From Gammaproteobacteria bacterium (GTDB lineage: Bacteria; Pseudomonadota; Gammaproteobacteria; Pseudomonadales; Pseudohongiellaceae): DNA of 64,000 bases. The notes under the pieces are model-generated. The model was not told the DNA's origin. It was given only the letters and a program-made list of their open reading frames with translations, and did not search any database. The position numbers and the translations under genes are program-made. Below, piece after piece: positions 45,524-55,971 of the stretch (within the stretch, counting starts at the first letter, position 1; every line of letters begins with the position of its first letter). The stretch covers positions 26,516 to 90,515 of the forward strand of contig JABJIC010000023.1 in NCBI GenBank assembly GCA_018661465.1, in the 5' to 3' direction.

Positions 45524-46882
45524 CTAGCGCAGCGGAGGATAAGACTCATAAAAGTCGATGGCATCAGCCTTTCGACCAGCAATAGTGTTGTGGAACGTAC
45601 GACGCCCATCGATTGCGCGAATGAAGTTTTGAGCTGCGGTTGTAGCTCTTTCATCACCTGCTTCTGACGATTGACGTGCTGCAGCTTCTGCTTCATCGAA
45701 ATTTCTCAATTCCAAATGTGCTCTGGAAAGAAACAGCAAGGTATCAGCCTCATTGCTTAAATCACCTTTCTCTATCGCTGCATCGAAAGCCGTAACGGAC
45801 TCTTCATAATTAGTCATCACATAGTGGATATAACCCACAGTGTCCCAGCCATCACCTGTCTCATCCAGATCTGCGGCTACTAAAGCAGGAACTAGAGCGG
45901 ATGCGTACTCACTCGCCATAAGGTGCATCTGAGTAACTGTAGTCAAGTTATCGACATCGGCTTCAACAGCTTCTCCATCCAGTCCTTCCTGGATGATTTT
46001 AGCTCCAGTGTAAGGAGCGTCTATCCCGGCAAGGGACTGGCCAAGATTAAGAAATCTGACTTCATCTTCCATGAAACCTTTGAGGTAGTATAGATTTAGG
46101 CTCTGCACACGACGATCTTCGTTATCAAGCCCGGCATAGATTGCACTTAGATTCTGCCAATCTCTTCTGTCGTCAAACTTAACGATCATTGTCTTGGTGA
46201 GGTCGCGAGCTGATTCGTAATCTTCAAGCCCGAAATACAAACCATTCAGAAAACCGTAATCATCCCTACCCAACTCCATACCTAGATCTAGTGACAGATT
46301 CATGAAATCCAACCAGTGGGGCAATGCGTTAACAATGCTATCCATCTGATAATGGCCATAGGCAAGATTTCGAAAAACGATTGTATCTTCCTCTATAGAA
46401 AGATCTCTCCAGGCTTCCAGATTATCGATTGATTTCTGCCATTCCTCTTCAGCAGCATAGAGCTGACCGAGAGACCTGTAAGTTCGTAAGCGAGTGTCTT
46501 CACGTAGAGTCTCGATATCCAACATCTGTTCATAGATACCGATAGCGCCAGGATAGTCTTCCGTCGTCAGGTAATAGTTCGTATAAAAACTAAGAACCGT
46601 AGATTTTTCGAAATCGTTCATCCGTTCGAAGCGCCGCTCATAGAGTTCGTCCAGTTCTGCCTTGGCACCGGCAAGATCTGGCTCGTCATCCTCGTCTTCT
46701 GGCTGCATCATTTCCTGAATCTGGGTTATGGCACGCAAGACTTGAGCCCCGAGTGTTCCAGATGTCCTGGCTTCCGGTGGTGCGCGTTGTTCGTCACCCG
46801 CCAATACCAGTTGAGCAGGCATCATTGCTGCTACAAATGCGGCAATTAGAAAACCAAGCTTAAGTTTTTTAGCTATTGTCAT
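45524..46882 (-). CDS. Periplasmic TPR protein of the TonB2 cluster
   Basis: A signal peptide (ends VLAG near residue 29) leads a 452-residue protein made largely of TPR-like helical pairs from about residue 75 on. Examples are the blocks around YLTTEDYPGAIGIYEQML, GQLYAAEEEWQKSIDNLE and HYVMTNYEESVTAFDAAIE. It is the last gene of the DUF3450-ttpC-exbB-exbD-tonB operon, with GAGGAAT before the ATG and five bases after tonB. In Vibrio a TPR protein of this cluster supports TonB2-dependent siderophore uptake; here I infer a periplasmic scaffold role. Confidence 0.88.
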   Translation of the reverse strand: MTIAKKLKLGFLIAAFVAAMMPAQLVLAGDEQRAPPEARTSGTLGAQVLRAITQIQEMMQPEDEDDEPDLAGAKAELDELYERRFERMNDFEKSTVLSFYTNYYLTTEDYPGAIGIYEQMLDIETLREDTRLRTYRSLGQLYAAEEEWQKSIDNLEAWRDLSIEEDTIVFRNLAYGHYQMDSIVNALPHWLDFMNLSLDLGMELGRDDYGFLNGLYFGLEDYESARDLTKTMIVKFDDRRDWQNLSAIYAGLDNEDRRVQSLNLYYLKGFMEDEVRFLNLGQSLAGIDAPYTGAKIIQEGLDGEAVEADVDNLTTVTQMHLMASEYASALVPALVAADLDETGDGWDTVGYIHYVMTNYEESVTAFDAAIEKGDLSNEADTLLFLSRAHLELRNFDEAEAAARQSSEAGDERATTAAQNFIRAIDGRRTFHNTIAGRKADAIDFYESYPPLR

Positions 46883-46887
46883 TTTTT

Positions 46888-47502
46888 CTATTCCTCAAGC
46901 TGATATCTGAACAGATACTGCACGCCCGGTACGTCAACGCCTTCGCCGTCAATTACCCGCGGCTGAAACTTAAATCGTGTCGAGGCACGAATCGAAGATC
47001 TGTCAAAAATACTCGCTGGTTCGGCGTCGACCACTTCAATAGACTCTTCAACTACATTACCCAAACCGTCCACGGTAAAACTTACAAGACACCAACCTTG
47101 AATGCCTCTTTGTGCCGCTCGGGTAGGATACTGAGGTGCGATAGCTACCAGAGGCAGATAATCGCCGTCTGTGGCTGAAATAGAAGCACTACCAATATCA
47201 AGTCCAGTATCAATCTCCACTGATCCACGATCGATATTTAGAGCCGGACCATCTGAAACGTTGATCTGCCTATCAGGCACGTCTTCTACAACTTCTGTAG
47301 TGTCCTGAATTGGTTCTGGTTTGTCGATTTCTTCAATTACTTCCAGTTCAATTTCCGGCATCGTGGCATCAACAATCTTTACCACTGACACTCTCTGCTC
47401 CAGATCTGCACCTGTTGCGATCAGAAACTGCATGAAATAGAACAAACCAAATGTGATGCCCACTGCCATCATCATCGATATAGCCCATCTAACTATAATC
47501 AT
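46888..47502 (-). CDS. tonB2: TonB2-type energy transducer
   Basis: TonB transmits proton-motive energy from ExbB-ExbD to outer-membrane TonB-dependent receptors. The 204-residue protein has one N-terminal membrane helix (about 8-26), a short acidic Pro/Glu region (about 48-70) rather than the long Pro-Lys spacer of E. coli TonB, and a C-terminal TonB domain. That domain holds YPTRAAQRGIQGWCLVSF and ends with the QYLFRYQLE region. GGAGGG precedes the start. It is three bases after exbD. The symbol is by type, not proven orthology. Confidence 0.92.
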   Translation of the reverse strand: MIIVRWAISMMMAVGITFGLFYFMQFLIATGADLEQRVSVVKIVDATMPEIELEVIEEIDKPEPIQDTTEVVEDVPDRQINVSDGPALNIDRGSVEIDTGLDIGSASISATDGDYLPLVAIAPQYPTRAAQRGIQGWCLVSFTVDGLGNVVEESIEVVDAEPASIFDRSSIRASTRFKFQPRVIDGEGVDVPGVQYLFRYQLEE

Positions 47503-47505
47503 AGT

Positions 47506-47913
47506 TTATCCCTCCGCCGAAATTGATACGTCTTCAATATTTGCTTCACGAGCGGCCGCCAGAACTGTCATAACCTGCTCATTGTTAGCCGATGCGTCCG
47601 CCTGAATAATCACGGCCGAATTTGGAGCATCAGCCAATCTTAATTCAAATCGCGATCGAATAAAGCGTGAGTCGATTTGATCTCCATCGATCCAGATATC
47701 TCCATTCGGCCCAATTGCGATTAGAATCAAATCACCTGAAGTATCATCAACAGTTGACGCTTCCGGTTTGATGACGTCAATACCCGCTTCTGTCACGAAT
47801 ACCGATGTCACAATAAAAAAGATGAGAAGGATAAAGACAACATCAAGCATAGGGGTGAGATCAATCTCACCCGCTTCTTCTTCTTCCTTCTGTTTCATTA
47901 AACCTGATTTCAT
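47506..47913 (-). CDS. exbD2: ExbD-type biopolymer transport protein
   Basis: ExbD dimers sit in the pore of an ExbB pentamer and use proton flow to drive TonB. The 135-residue protein has one membrane helix (LDVVFILLIFFIVTSVF) with the essential Asp24 in LTPMLDVVF, and a periplasmic domain after it. The start may instead be the ATG at 47898, which has a better ribosome-binding site (AGG five bases upstream). It lies between exbB2 and tonB2 in one operon. Confidence 0.94.
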   Translation of the reverse strand: MKSGLMKQKEEEEAGEIDLTPMLDVVFILLIFFIVTSVFVTEAGIDVIKPEASTVDDTSGDLILIAIGPNGDIWIDGDQIDSRFIRSRFELRLADAPNSAVIIQADASANNEQVMTVLAAAREANIEDVSISAEG

Positions 47914-47972
47914 TATTATTTTGCCCGTAGCTATTTTCTGTTTAGTGCTGTCTTTATAGTCTTAGGTATTAC

Positions 47973-48503
47973 CTAGTCGCTTAGCGGTAAGTGATCTTCC
48001 AGCAGCTCCAGGTCGCGATCAACTTTGGCTTTGAGATAGTTAGATGCAAATATTCCTGAGATTGCACCAACCATTCCAGCCATCGTTGGAATCGTTGCCT
48101 TGGATACACCGCCGGCCATTGATTTGGCATCACCGCCGCCACTGACAGCCATTACGAAAAACACCTCAATCATTCCGGTTACTGTTCCAATCAATCCTAA
48201 TAAAGGACAGATAGTTACTAGCACTTCGATAATTGGCAGGGTGTTGCGTACGTCCAGTGATATCTTGGAAATCATCATGGTTCTAATTTGATGAGCGCTC
48301 CAAGATTTTGTATCTGAACGGGCGTTCCACTCGGCCAATGTCAATTTCACATTGGCATTATGGGTTGTATTGAGATACCAGATACGTTCAAACACCAATG
48401 ACCATTTAACGAGAAGCAGCATGGCGATGACATTCAGCACCGGCCCTCCTCTGGACATGAAAATGTTTACTGCATCCGTTATATCCAGAAACGCAAAATA
48501 CAT
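47973..48503 (-). CDS. exbB2: ExbB-type MotA/TolQ/ExbB proton channel protein
   Basis: This short ExbB-like subunit (176 residues) has three membrane helices. The conserved channel core includes LVTICPLLGLIGTVTGMIEVF and later GVSKATIPTMAGMVGAISGIF. With ExbD it would form the motor that energises TonB2. AGGA precedes the ATG by seven bases. It lies 23 bases after ttpC. Two MotA/TolQ/ExbB-family genes in a row are typical of TonB2-type clusters. Confidence 0.94.
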   Translation of the reverse strand: MYFAFLDITDAVNIFMSRGGPVLNVIAMLLLVKWSLVFERIWYLNTTHNANVKLTLAEWNARSDTKSWSAHQIRTMMISKISLDVRNTLPIIEVLVTICPLLGLIGTVTGMIEVFFVMAVSGGGDAKSMAGGVSKATIPTMAGMVGAISGIFASNYLKAKVDRDLELLEDHLPLSD

Positions 48504-48526
48504 ATCAATTCCTCTCTGGGATCAGC

Positions 48527-49912
48527 TTAGCTGGCCGCTTGGCGCTCAGCCTTCTGAGCGATCATGCCAGTAGCCTGCTCTTCCAGAATATGAATGATAG
48601 TGTCCGCGCGACTCTTAACAACTGTATGCATAAAGATAGTCGGAATAGCTACCACGATACCTAAAACAGTAGTCATCAAGGCAGATGAAATACCACCAGC
48701 CATGATTGTTGGATCACCCGCACCGTATACTGTGATTTGCTGGAACACCTGAATCATACCGGTAACCGTACCAAGTAGTCCGCCCAGTGGCGCAATGGTC
48801 GCGATCATCTTGATCAGTGTAAGCATGCTTTCCAGAGCCGGCGTTTCCTGGAGAATCGCTTCACCAAGCTTCAGCTCGAGAGTTTCTGTATCTGCAGTAG
48901 GGTTAGATTCAGCTACCATCAATACGCGGCCAAGAGGATTGCCCTTAGATGGCTTGTCGCTCTTAAGCTGGCTGCGAACCTTGACTGATACCAATGACAG
49001 AATAAGCAGTCTCAGGAATCCGATCAGAATACCTACGATACCAACACCAATAATGATGAAACCAATTGGGCCGGAGTTGTTTCTTACCTGCTCTTCAACT
49101 GATGGAAAATTAACTAGGTTAGCCATTACCTGACCACCAACACCACCAGTTGGGTCGATGCCCACTTTCACGAATCCGCTAGATGCTGATTCCAGATTGC
49201 TAGCTGCTGAAAGCAGGCCGGCGTCTGGTTGCTTAGGAAGAACCTGCTGATGACCAATAGCGCCAGTGTAGTTCAGATACTCACCTTCAGAAATAGCATT
49301 GTAGAGACCGATTCGAGTAATGCTTCGGTTAATAGTGTCACCAGTTGGCAGTGCAACGTCACCGTTATACTTAACAACACGTGCCGACTCAGTCATTTCC
49401 TGCTGCATGTAGAACCAGAATCTTTCGATTTCGGTAATTTCCAGCTGGTTAATTGTACTACCGGCTGTTTCGATGAATTCCTCAATGAATTCTGAACGGC
49501 CAGGGTATTGAGCACTGATGATTGAATTTTCGAAGTTACTCAAGAAGTCACCCGCTACACCCTGAAGCGTACCGAATAGCTCATTCAAATCACCGCGACG
49601 GTCACGCAGAACGTCTCTCTTGTCACGGATAATGATTTCGTTCGCTTCGAACTGATCACTCAGCTCACCTTGCAAAGTCTCCTGCTCTAGGAAACGCTCT
49701 TTAGTTGTTTCCAGAATTTGTTCCTGACGGGCTGCGTTCTGTTCGAATTCTTGAACACGTTGAGTGTACTCAGCCGACTCTGCAACACGGTCTGTTTCAA
49801 CCAGGTTTAGGAGGTCAGAAAGATTGCCCGCAGTTTGCGCAGCGATTTGGGTAGATGCCGCCAGGAGAAAGGCAGAAACTGTGATGCTTTGTTTTATAAT
49901 ATTCTTTTTCAC
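48527..49912 (-). CDS. ttpC: TtpC-like MotA/TolQ/ExbB protein with periplasmic coiled-coil extension
   Basis: The 461-residue protein starts with a signal peptide (through AAQTAG) and has a coiled-coil periplasmic region of about 250 residues. A C-terminal channel domain has three membrane helices and the segment LIKMIATIAPLGGLLGTVTGMI. This matches TtpC, described in Vibrio as a fourth essential part of the TonB2 complex. The start is GTG, overlapping the DUF3450 stop by four bases, so the two are coupled. The long periplasmic part may contact TonB or the DUF3450 protein; that is inference. Confidence 0.92.
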   Translation of the reverse strand: MKKNIIKQSITVSAFLLAASTQIAAQTAGNLSDLLNLVETDRVAESAEYTQRVQEFEQNAARQEQILETTKERFLEQETLQGELSDQFEANEIIIRDKRDVLRDRRGDLNELFGTLQGVAGDFLSNFENSIISAQYPGRSEFIEEFIETAGSTINQLEITEIERFWFYMQQEMTESARVVKYNGDVALPTGDTINRSITRIGLYNAISEGEYLNYTGAIGHQQVLPKQPDAGLLSAASNLESASSGFVKVGIDPTGGVGGQVMANLVNFPSVEEQVRNNSGPIGFIIIGVGIVGILIGFLRLLILSLVSVKVRSQLKSDKPSKGNPLGRVLMVAESNPTADTETLELKLGEAILQETPALESMLTLIKMIATIAPLGGLLGTVTGMIQVFQQITVYGAGDPTIMAGGISSALMTTVLGIVVAIPTIFMHTVVKSRADTIIHILEEQATGMIAQKAERQAAS

Positions 49913-50712
49913 TGTGCAATCTCCGGAGCAAGAACTGGCAGTTCGATAATTTTCGGTGCATCCAATTGCGATGCAACTCTTATAGCGTCTTGTACCGCCG
50001 TACGATATTCACCGGCAGGCAGCTCTACCCACTGGCGAGCCTTGTTATCCCAAGCGCCGGTAACCTGGCGATCAGTACTTTGATACATCAAGGCTACACG
50101 ACCAATGCGAACAATATTTACATCACGGTCTGAGCCATTGAGCTCAATGGTATCTGCGTAAGTTTCGTTAGTACGACCGTAGGATGACTCGGTCTGATAC
50201 ATAACGAGAACCTGACGAAATTTTTCTGCGATGGAAACGTCTGGATTGTCGATGGCGTCACGAGCAAAGTTAATGCGATTTTGACGCTCTTCAACCTGGA
50301 AGGGATAGTCCAGTTCGATAAATTGTTCGATGCTGGAGAGCATTTTCTCCATCAGCAAAGGTATTTCCCGTGTAACCACTTCAACGCCTGCGATTGACGC
50401 ATCAAGAGCAGCAATATTCTGTTCCTGCGCATCGATCTGCTTGCGAAAACCAGCATTAACAACCAGCAATGCTTCGAGGTTATCGTTTTCACGCTTAAAT
50501 TCTTCAAATGTAGAACTTGTCGAGTTGGCCAGGCGGTTAATTTCTTCCTGGGTAATCGCTAGTTCGCTATTTTTTTCAGCAATAACGTCCATTGCTTGAT
50601 CCAGTACACTACTGTCTACGAGTATTTCTGCAGCCTGTGCAGTACCCATCAGACATGTCATGAGCAGGCCAAGAGCAGACAAACTCATTTTAGTTATTCG
50701 ACGGTTTTTCAT
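49909..50712 (-). CDS. DUF3450 periplasmic coiled-coil protein of the TonB2 cluster
   Basis: A 267-residue secreted protein with a signal peptide (ends AQAAE near residue 28), a long coiled coil (about 40-115) and a compact C-terminal region with GRVALMYQSTDRQVTGAWDN. It is the first gene of the six-gene TonB2-type operon, and in marine gammaproteobacteria DUF3450 genes recur at this spot. The function is unknown; it might support the TonB2 machinery. AGGATGG precedes the ATG, and a palindrome overlaps the region just upstream. Confidence 0.88.
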   Translation of the reverse strand: MKNRRITKMSLSALGLLMTCLMGTAQAAEILVDSSVLDQAMDVIAEKNSELAITQEEINRLANSTSSTFEEFKRENDNLEALLVVNAGFRKQIDAQEQNIAALDASIAGVEVVTREIPLLMEKMLSSIEQFIELDYPFQVEERQNRINFARDAIDNPDVSIAEKFRQVLVMYQTESSYGRTNETYADTIELNGSDRDVNIVRIGRVALMYQSTDRQVTGAWDNKARQWVELPAGEYRTAVQDAIRVASQLDAPKIIELPVLAPEIAQ

Positions 50713-51136
50713 GTGCCATCCTATAATTCTTGTTAATTATCAGTTCTAAAATTACCAGTTTGCGCTAGCGCCTGGTTGTTTAGACACTACAAACTACTTC
50801 TTGTTCGTAATCGCCAAAAAAAATCGAATACGATAGGTCTGCTTTTATTTAACCCCAGACTTCAACATCTTTCGACGAATCAGTTTTCCCCGAGTAATAG
50901 ACACCCTATAGTTACCTTTCTACTCAAATAAATAAAAGTTTGAGTTGCTTGGTAACCATTAAGCCGACTTGGCCATTTCCTGGCCAGCAGTCCCTAAAAT
51001 CCAGCGTTCACAGCCAAATTTCGCGTTTAGACTATCACACTACATCGCGCGAATAGAACCTTTTAACGCATAAAAAATTGACTGAGAATCAAGAAATTAT
51101 GATTAGAAAACTATGAGGGTAAAACGGCTGGTAGAA
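50713..51136. other. Regulatory gap upstream of the TonB2 operon
   Basis: A 424-base stretch between the TonB2 operon start and the sucD end without a protein frame. It holds the palindrome at 50723-50740 next to the DUF3450 start, AT-rich blocks (about 50800-50950) that could contain the operon promoter, and the sucD terminator at its right edge. I see no perfect Fur box. Confidence 0.6.
50723..50740. promoter_or_regulatory. Palindrome upstream of the DUF3450 start
   Basis: ATAATT (50723-50728) and AATTAT (50735-50740) are exact reverse complements around CTTGTT, immediately upstream of the AGGATGG ribosome-binding site. It could be an operator that regulates the TonB2 operon. It matches a Fur box at only about half the positions, so no regulator is assigned. 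Confidence 0.4.
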
Positions 51137-51146
51137 CTACCAGCCG
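51121..51146 (-). terminator. Terminator whose stem contains the sucD stop codon
   Basis: On the minus strand GGCTGGTAG and CTACCAGCC pair perfectly around a TT loop, followed by GTTTTA. The TAG in the left arm is the sucD stop codon. A nine-bp stem with a short T-run is a weak to moderate terminator ending the sdh-suc unit. Confidence 0.7.
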
Positions 51147-52009
51147 GTGATTTCACTCAAACCACTGCCAATCTCCGCTAGAGATCGCACAGTTTTTACG
51201 CCGGCATCCTGCAATGCGGCAAATTTTTCATCTGCAGTGCCCTTTCCGCCAGAGATAATTGCCCCCGCGTGGCCCATACGCTTCCCAGGAGGAGCAGTTA
51301 CGCCAGCAATGTAAGCTACAACAGGCTTGGTAACATTGGATTTTATAAAGGCAGCCGCTTCTTCTTCTGCGGTACCGCCAATTTCCCCAATCATGACTAT
51401 GGCTTCTGTCTGCTCATCTTGCTGGAACATGCCAAGGATATCGATGAAGTTGGAACCAGGAATCGGATCGCCACCGATGCCCACGCACGAAGACTGTCCA
51501 AAACCGAAGTCTGTAGTCTGTTTAACCGCTTCATAGGTCAAGGTTCCCGAACGGGAAACAATGCCAACCTTGCCCGGCAAATGAATGTGCCCCGGCATGA
51601 TACCTATCTTGCACTGACCTGGCGTTATGACACCGGGGCAGTTCGGGCCGATCAACCTCACGCCTAGCTGATCGCATTTTTCCTTTGCCACCAACATATC
51701 AAGAGTTGGTATTCCTTCGGTGATGCATACGATTAGTTTGATGCCTGAATTGGCAGCTTCCAGAATCGAATCCTTACAGAATGCCGCCGGCACGTAGATC
51801 ACCGATGCATCAGCACCTGTTTCATTGAAGGCTTCCAAGACGGTATTGAACACTGGTAGATCCAGGTGCACCTGGCCACCTTTTCCTGGCGTCACTCCAC
51901 CAACCATTTTTGTTCCGTATTCAATGGCTTGCTCGGAATGAAATGTACCCTGAGATCCTGTGAACCCCTGGCAAATTACTTTTGTCTCACTATTTATCAA
52001 TATGCTCAT
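51137..52009 (-). CDS. sucD: Succinyl-CoA ligase subunit alpha
   Basis: SucD binds CoA and carries the phosphohistidine that moves phosphate between succinyl-phosphate and ADP. The 290-residue protein has the CoA-binding [15 protein letters not shown] near the start and the active histidine in [13 protein letters not shown]. Its ATG overlaps the sucC stop by four bases (ATGA). It is the last gene of the sdh-suc cluster. Confidence 0.98.
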   Translation of the reverse strand: MSILINSETKVICQGFTGSQGTFHSEQAIEYGTKMVGGVTPGKGGQVHLDLPVFNTVLEAFNETGADASVIYVPAAFCKDSILEAANSGIKLIVCITEGIPTLDMLVAKEKCDQLGVRLIGPNCPGVITPGQCKIGIMPGHIHLPGKVGIVSRSGTLTYEAVKQTTDFGFGQSSCVGIGGDPIPGSNFIDILGMFQQDEQTEAIVMIGEIGGTAEEEAAAFIKSNVTKPVVAYIAGVTAPPGKRMGHAGAIISGGKGTADEKFAALQDAGVKTVRSLAEIGSGLSEITGW

Positions 52010-53175
52010 TGTGTGCCTCCTGCTGCAGTGACAACTTTTTCGGCAGCATCAGAGAGGCTGGTAGCAGCAATAATATTAAGACCACTATCTCCTAAAACCT
52101 TTCTTCCTATCTCTGCATTGTTTCCTTCAAGTCTCACTACCACTGGCACTTCGACTCCCACTTCTTCTACTGCACCGATTACACCTTCGGCAATCAGATC
52201 ACAACGAACTATCCCGCCAAATATGTTTACCAAAACTGCACTAACGTTTTCATCCGATAGGATAATTTTGAAAGCCTCGGTTACTCTTTCCTTGGTAGCG
52301 CCGCCTCCAACATCGAGAAAGTTGGCTGGACTGCCGCCGTAAAGCTGCACTATGTCCATTGTTCCCATAGCAAGGCCTGCTCCATTGACCATACAGCCGA
52401 TATTGCCATCTAGTGCTACATAGTTAAGGTCCCACTGGGCTGCATTGGCTTCTCTCTCATCTTCCTGACTAGGATCGTGCATCTCACGAAGACCTGGCTG
52501 ACGATAGAGTGCATTGCCATCGATATTTATCTTTCCGTCGAGACAGTGAAGATTGCCTTCATCGGTAATTACTAGTGGATTGATCTCCAGTAGCGCCAGA
52601 TCCAGGTCCTCAAATAATTTGGCCAATCCAAGAAACAGATTCGTAAACTGTTTGATTTGCTGTCCGCTTAAACCTAACTTAAATGCCAGATCTCTTCCCT
52701 GATAGGCTTGCGCCCCAGTTAATGGGTCGATGATTGCCTTAAGTATTTTTTCAGGGGTCTCGGCGGCAACTTTTTCTATTTCCACTCCGCCTTCAACTGA
52801 AGCCATGAACACAACCCTGCGCGTTGATCTATCAACCACCGCGCCCAAGTACAGCTCCTGAGCTATGTCTGTGCATGACTCAACAAGAATTTTTGTTACC
52901 GGCTGTCCTTTGGCGTCGGTCTGGTATGTCACCAGGTTCTTACCTAGCCATTGCTCAGCAAATGCTTTCACATCCGCAGCGTTATCAACCAGTTTTACTC
53001 CGCCTGCCTTGCCTCTTCCTCCTGCGTGTACCTGAGCCTTAACAACCCATTTGTCTCCGCCAATTTTTTCCGCAGCAGCCACAGCCTCTTCCGGCGTATC
53101 GGCAGCATAACCTTTGGAAACGGGTAAGCCGTAATCGGCAAATAGTTGCTTTGCCTGATATTCATGTAAATTCAT
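52006..53175 (-). CDS. sucC: Succinyl-CoA ligase [ADP-forming] subunit beta
   Basis: SucC holds the nucleotide-binding site in an ATP-grasp fold. The 389-residue protein begins [19 protein letters not shown] and carries [18 protein letters not shown] and [18 protein letters not shown], all SucC landmarks. It matches the E. coli length (388). It is 59 bases after lpdA and coupled to sucD. Confidence 0.98.
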   Translation of the reverse strand: MNLHEYQAKQLFADYGLPVSKGYAADTPEEAVAAAEKIGGDKWVVKAQVHAGGRGKAGGVKLVDNAADVKAFAEQWLGKNLVTYQTDAKGQPVTKILVESCTDIAQELYLGAVVDRSTRRVVFMASVEGGVEIEKVAAETPEKILKAIIDPLTGAQAYQGRDLAFKLGLSGQQIKQFTNLFLGLAKLFEDLDLALLEINPLVITDEGNLHCLDGKINIDGNALYRQPGLREMHDPSQEDEREANAAQWDLNYVALDGNIGCMVNGAGLAMGTMDIVQLYGGSPANFLDVGGGATKERVTEAFKIILSDENVSAVLVNIFGGIVRCDLIAEGVIGAVEEVGVEVPVVVRLEGNNAEIGRKVLGDSGLNIIAATSLSDAAEKVVTAAGGTQ

Positions 53176-53234
53176 TTACGCTCCACTCTCTTGAGTTTGA
53201 TATTCAATTATTTAATTCGTTTTGCTTTCTGCGT

Positions 53235-54698
<1,464 letters not shown>

Positions 54699-54740
54699 TC
54701 AGTAAATGGTCGCTATTAACAATTACTCTAAATATTTGCG

Positions 54741-55943
54741 CTAGATCTCAAGCAGAAGACGTGTTGGATCTTCCAGTAATTCCTTTACGGTTACTAAAAA
54801 CTGTACAGCCTCTTTACCATCGATCATTTGATGATCATAAGATAAAGCCAGATACATCATCGGCAGGACTTTAACCTCGCCCTCAACAGCCATTGGTCGC
54901 TCTTGAATCTTATGCATTCCTAGAATCGCAGTTTGCGGCGGATTAAGAATTGGCGTGGATAAGAGAGAGCCAAAGACCCCTCCATTGGAAATGGTAAAAG
55001 TTCCACCATCCAAATCATCGATAGAAAGTTTTCCATCTCTGGCTTTCACGCCATAGGCTCGAATTTCTTTTTCCAATTGCGCCAAGCTCATATTGTCTGC
55101 ATTTCGCAATACCGGAACCACGAGGCCCCGAGGCGAACTCACGGCAACACCGATATCCTGATAGCCATGATAAACAATCTCACTACCATCTATTGAAGCG
55201 TTAACTGCGGGGTATCTCTTCAATGCTTCAGTACAAGCTCTGACGAAGAATGACATAAAGCCGAGACGCACCCCGTCGTGAGCCTTTTCAAATTCTTCCT
55301 TGTAGCGACTGCGAATATCCATAACAGGCTTCATATTCACTTCGTTGAAAGTTGTTAGCATAGCGGTGGTTTGCGTTGCCATTAATAATCTTTCAGCAAC
55401 CTTTGCTCGCAACCTGCTCATGGGTACTCTTTCTTCAATTCGACCACCAGGGGTGGTAGCAGAAGAAGATACTCCAGGCACATTCGCAGTTTGTTGAGTA
55501 GCCTCCAGAGTGCTCAGCACATCTTCCTTGGTAACGCGCCCTCCTTTGCCACTCCCGCTTATCTGATCAGTATTAAGGTCATTCTCTTCGATAAGCTTCT
55601 TTGCAGCTGGGCTGACTATCGTCTCAACCACTTCAGCGCTTTTTTGCTCTACAGCATCCATCGCCGGAACGGACTCAGGGGCAGACTCTTTTTCTTGCTT
55701 CGCCGATCCCGGCTGTATGTTTGCTATAGCCTGGTTACTAACAATGGTTTCACCTACATCTTTCAGAATATCCTTTAGGACCCCATCCGCTGGTGCTACG
55801 ACTTCGATAACCACCTTGTCCGTTTCGATATCAACCAGAAGCTCATCTCTACTTACCGCGTCTCCAACTTTCTTATACCAAGTCGCAATAGTTCCATCGG
55901 GAACAGATTCGGGTAGTGTTGGCGCCTTAATTTCAATAGTCAT
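54741..55943 (-). CDS. sucB: 2-oxoglutarate dehydrogenase E2, dihydrolipoyl succinyltransferase
   Basis: SucB is the core of the 2-oxoglutarate dehydrogenase complex and transfers succinyl to CoA. The N-terminal lipoyl domain carries Lys43 in [11 protein letters not shown]. An E1/E3-binding domain follows (about 112-146, with [14 protein letters not shown]). The catalytic domain ends with [16 protein letters not shown]. At 400 residues it has one lipoyl domain. It lies 28 bases after sucA. Confidence 0.97.
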   Translation of the reverse strand: MTIEIKAPTLPESVPDGTIATWYKKVGDAVSRDELLVDIETDKVVIEVVAPADGVLKDILKDVGETIVSNQAIANIQPGSAKQEKESAPESVPAMDAVEQKSAEVVETIVSPAAKKLIEENDLNTDQISGSGKGGRVTKEDVLSTLEATQQTANVPGVSSSATTPGGRIEERVPMSRLRAKVAERLLMATQTTAMLTTFNEVNMKPVMDIRSRYKEEFEKAHDGVRLGFMSFFVRACTEALKRYPAVNASIDGSEIVYHGYQDIGVAVSSPRGLVVPVLRNADNMSLAQLEKEIRAYGVKARDGKLSIDDLDGGTFTISNGGVFGSLLSTPILNPPQTAILGMHKIQERPMAVEGEVKVLPMMYLALSYDHQMIDGKEAVQFLVTVKELLEDPTRLLLEI

Positions 55944-55971
55944 TATTTATACCTTCTTGCTCGCGCAGGAA

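Noticed and set aside
50722..50741. Fur box for the TonB2 operon
   Set aside because: Only about 10 of 19 positions match the Fur consensus; kept as a generic palindrome instead.
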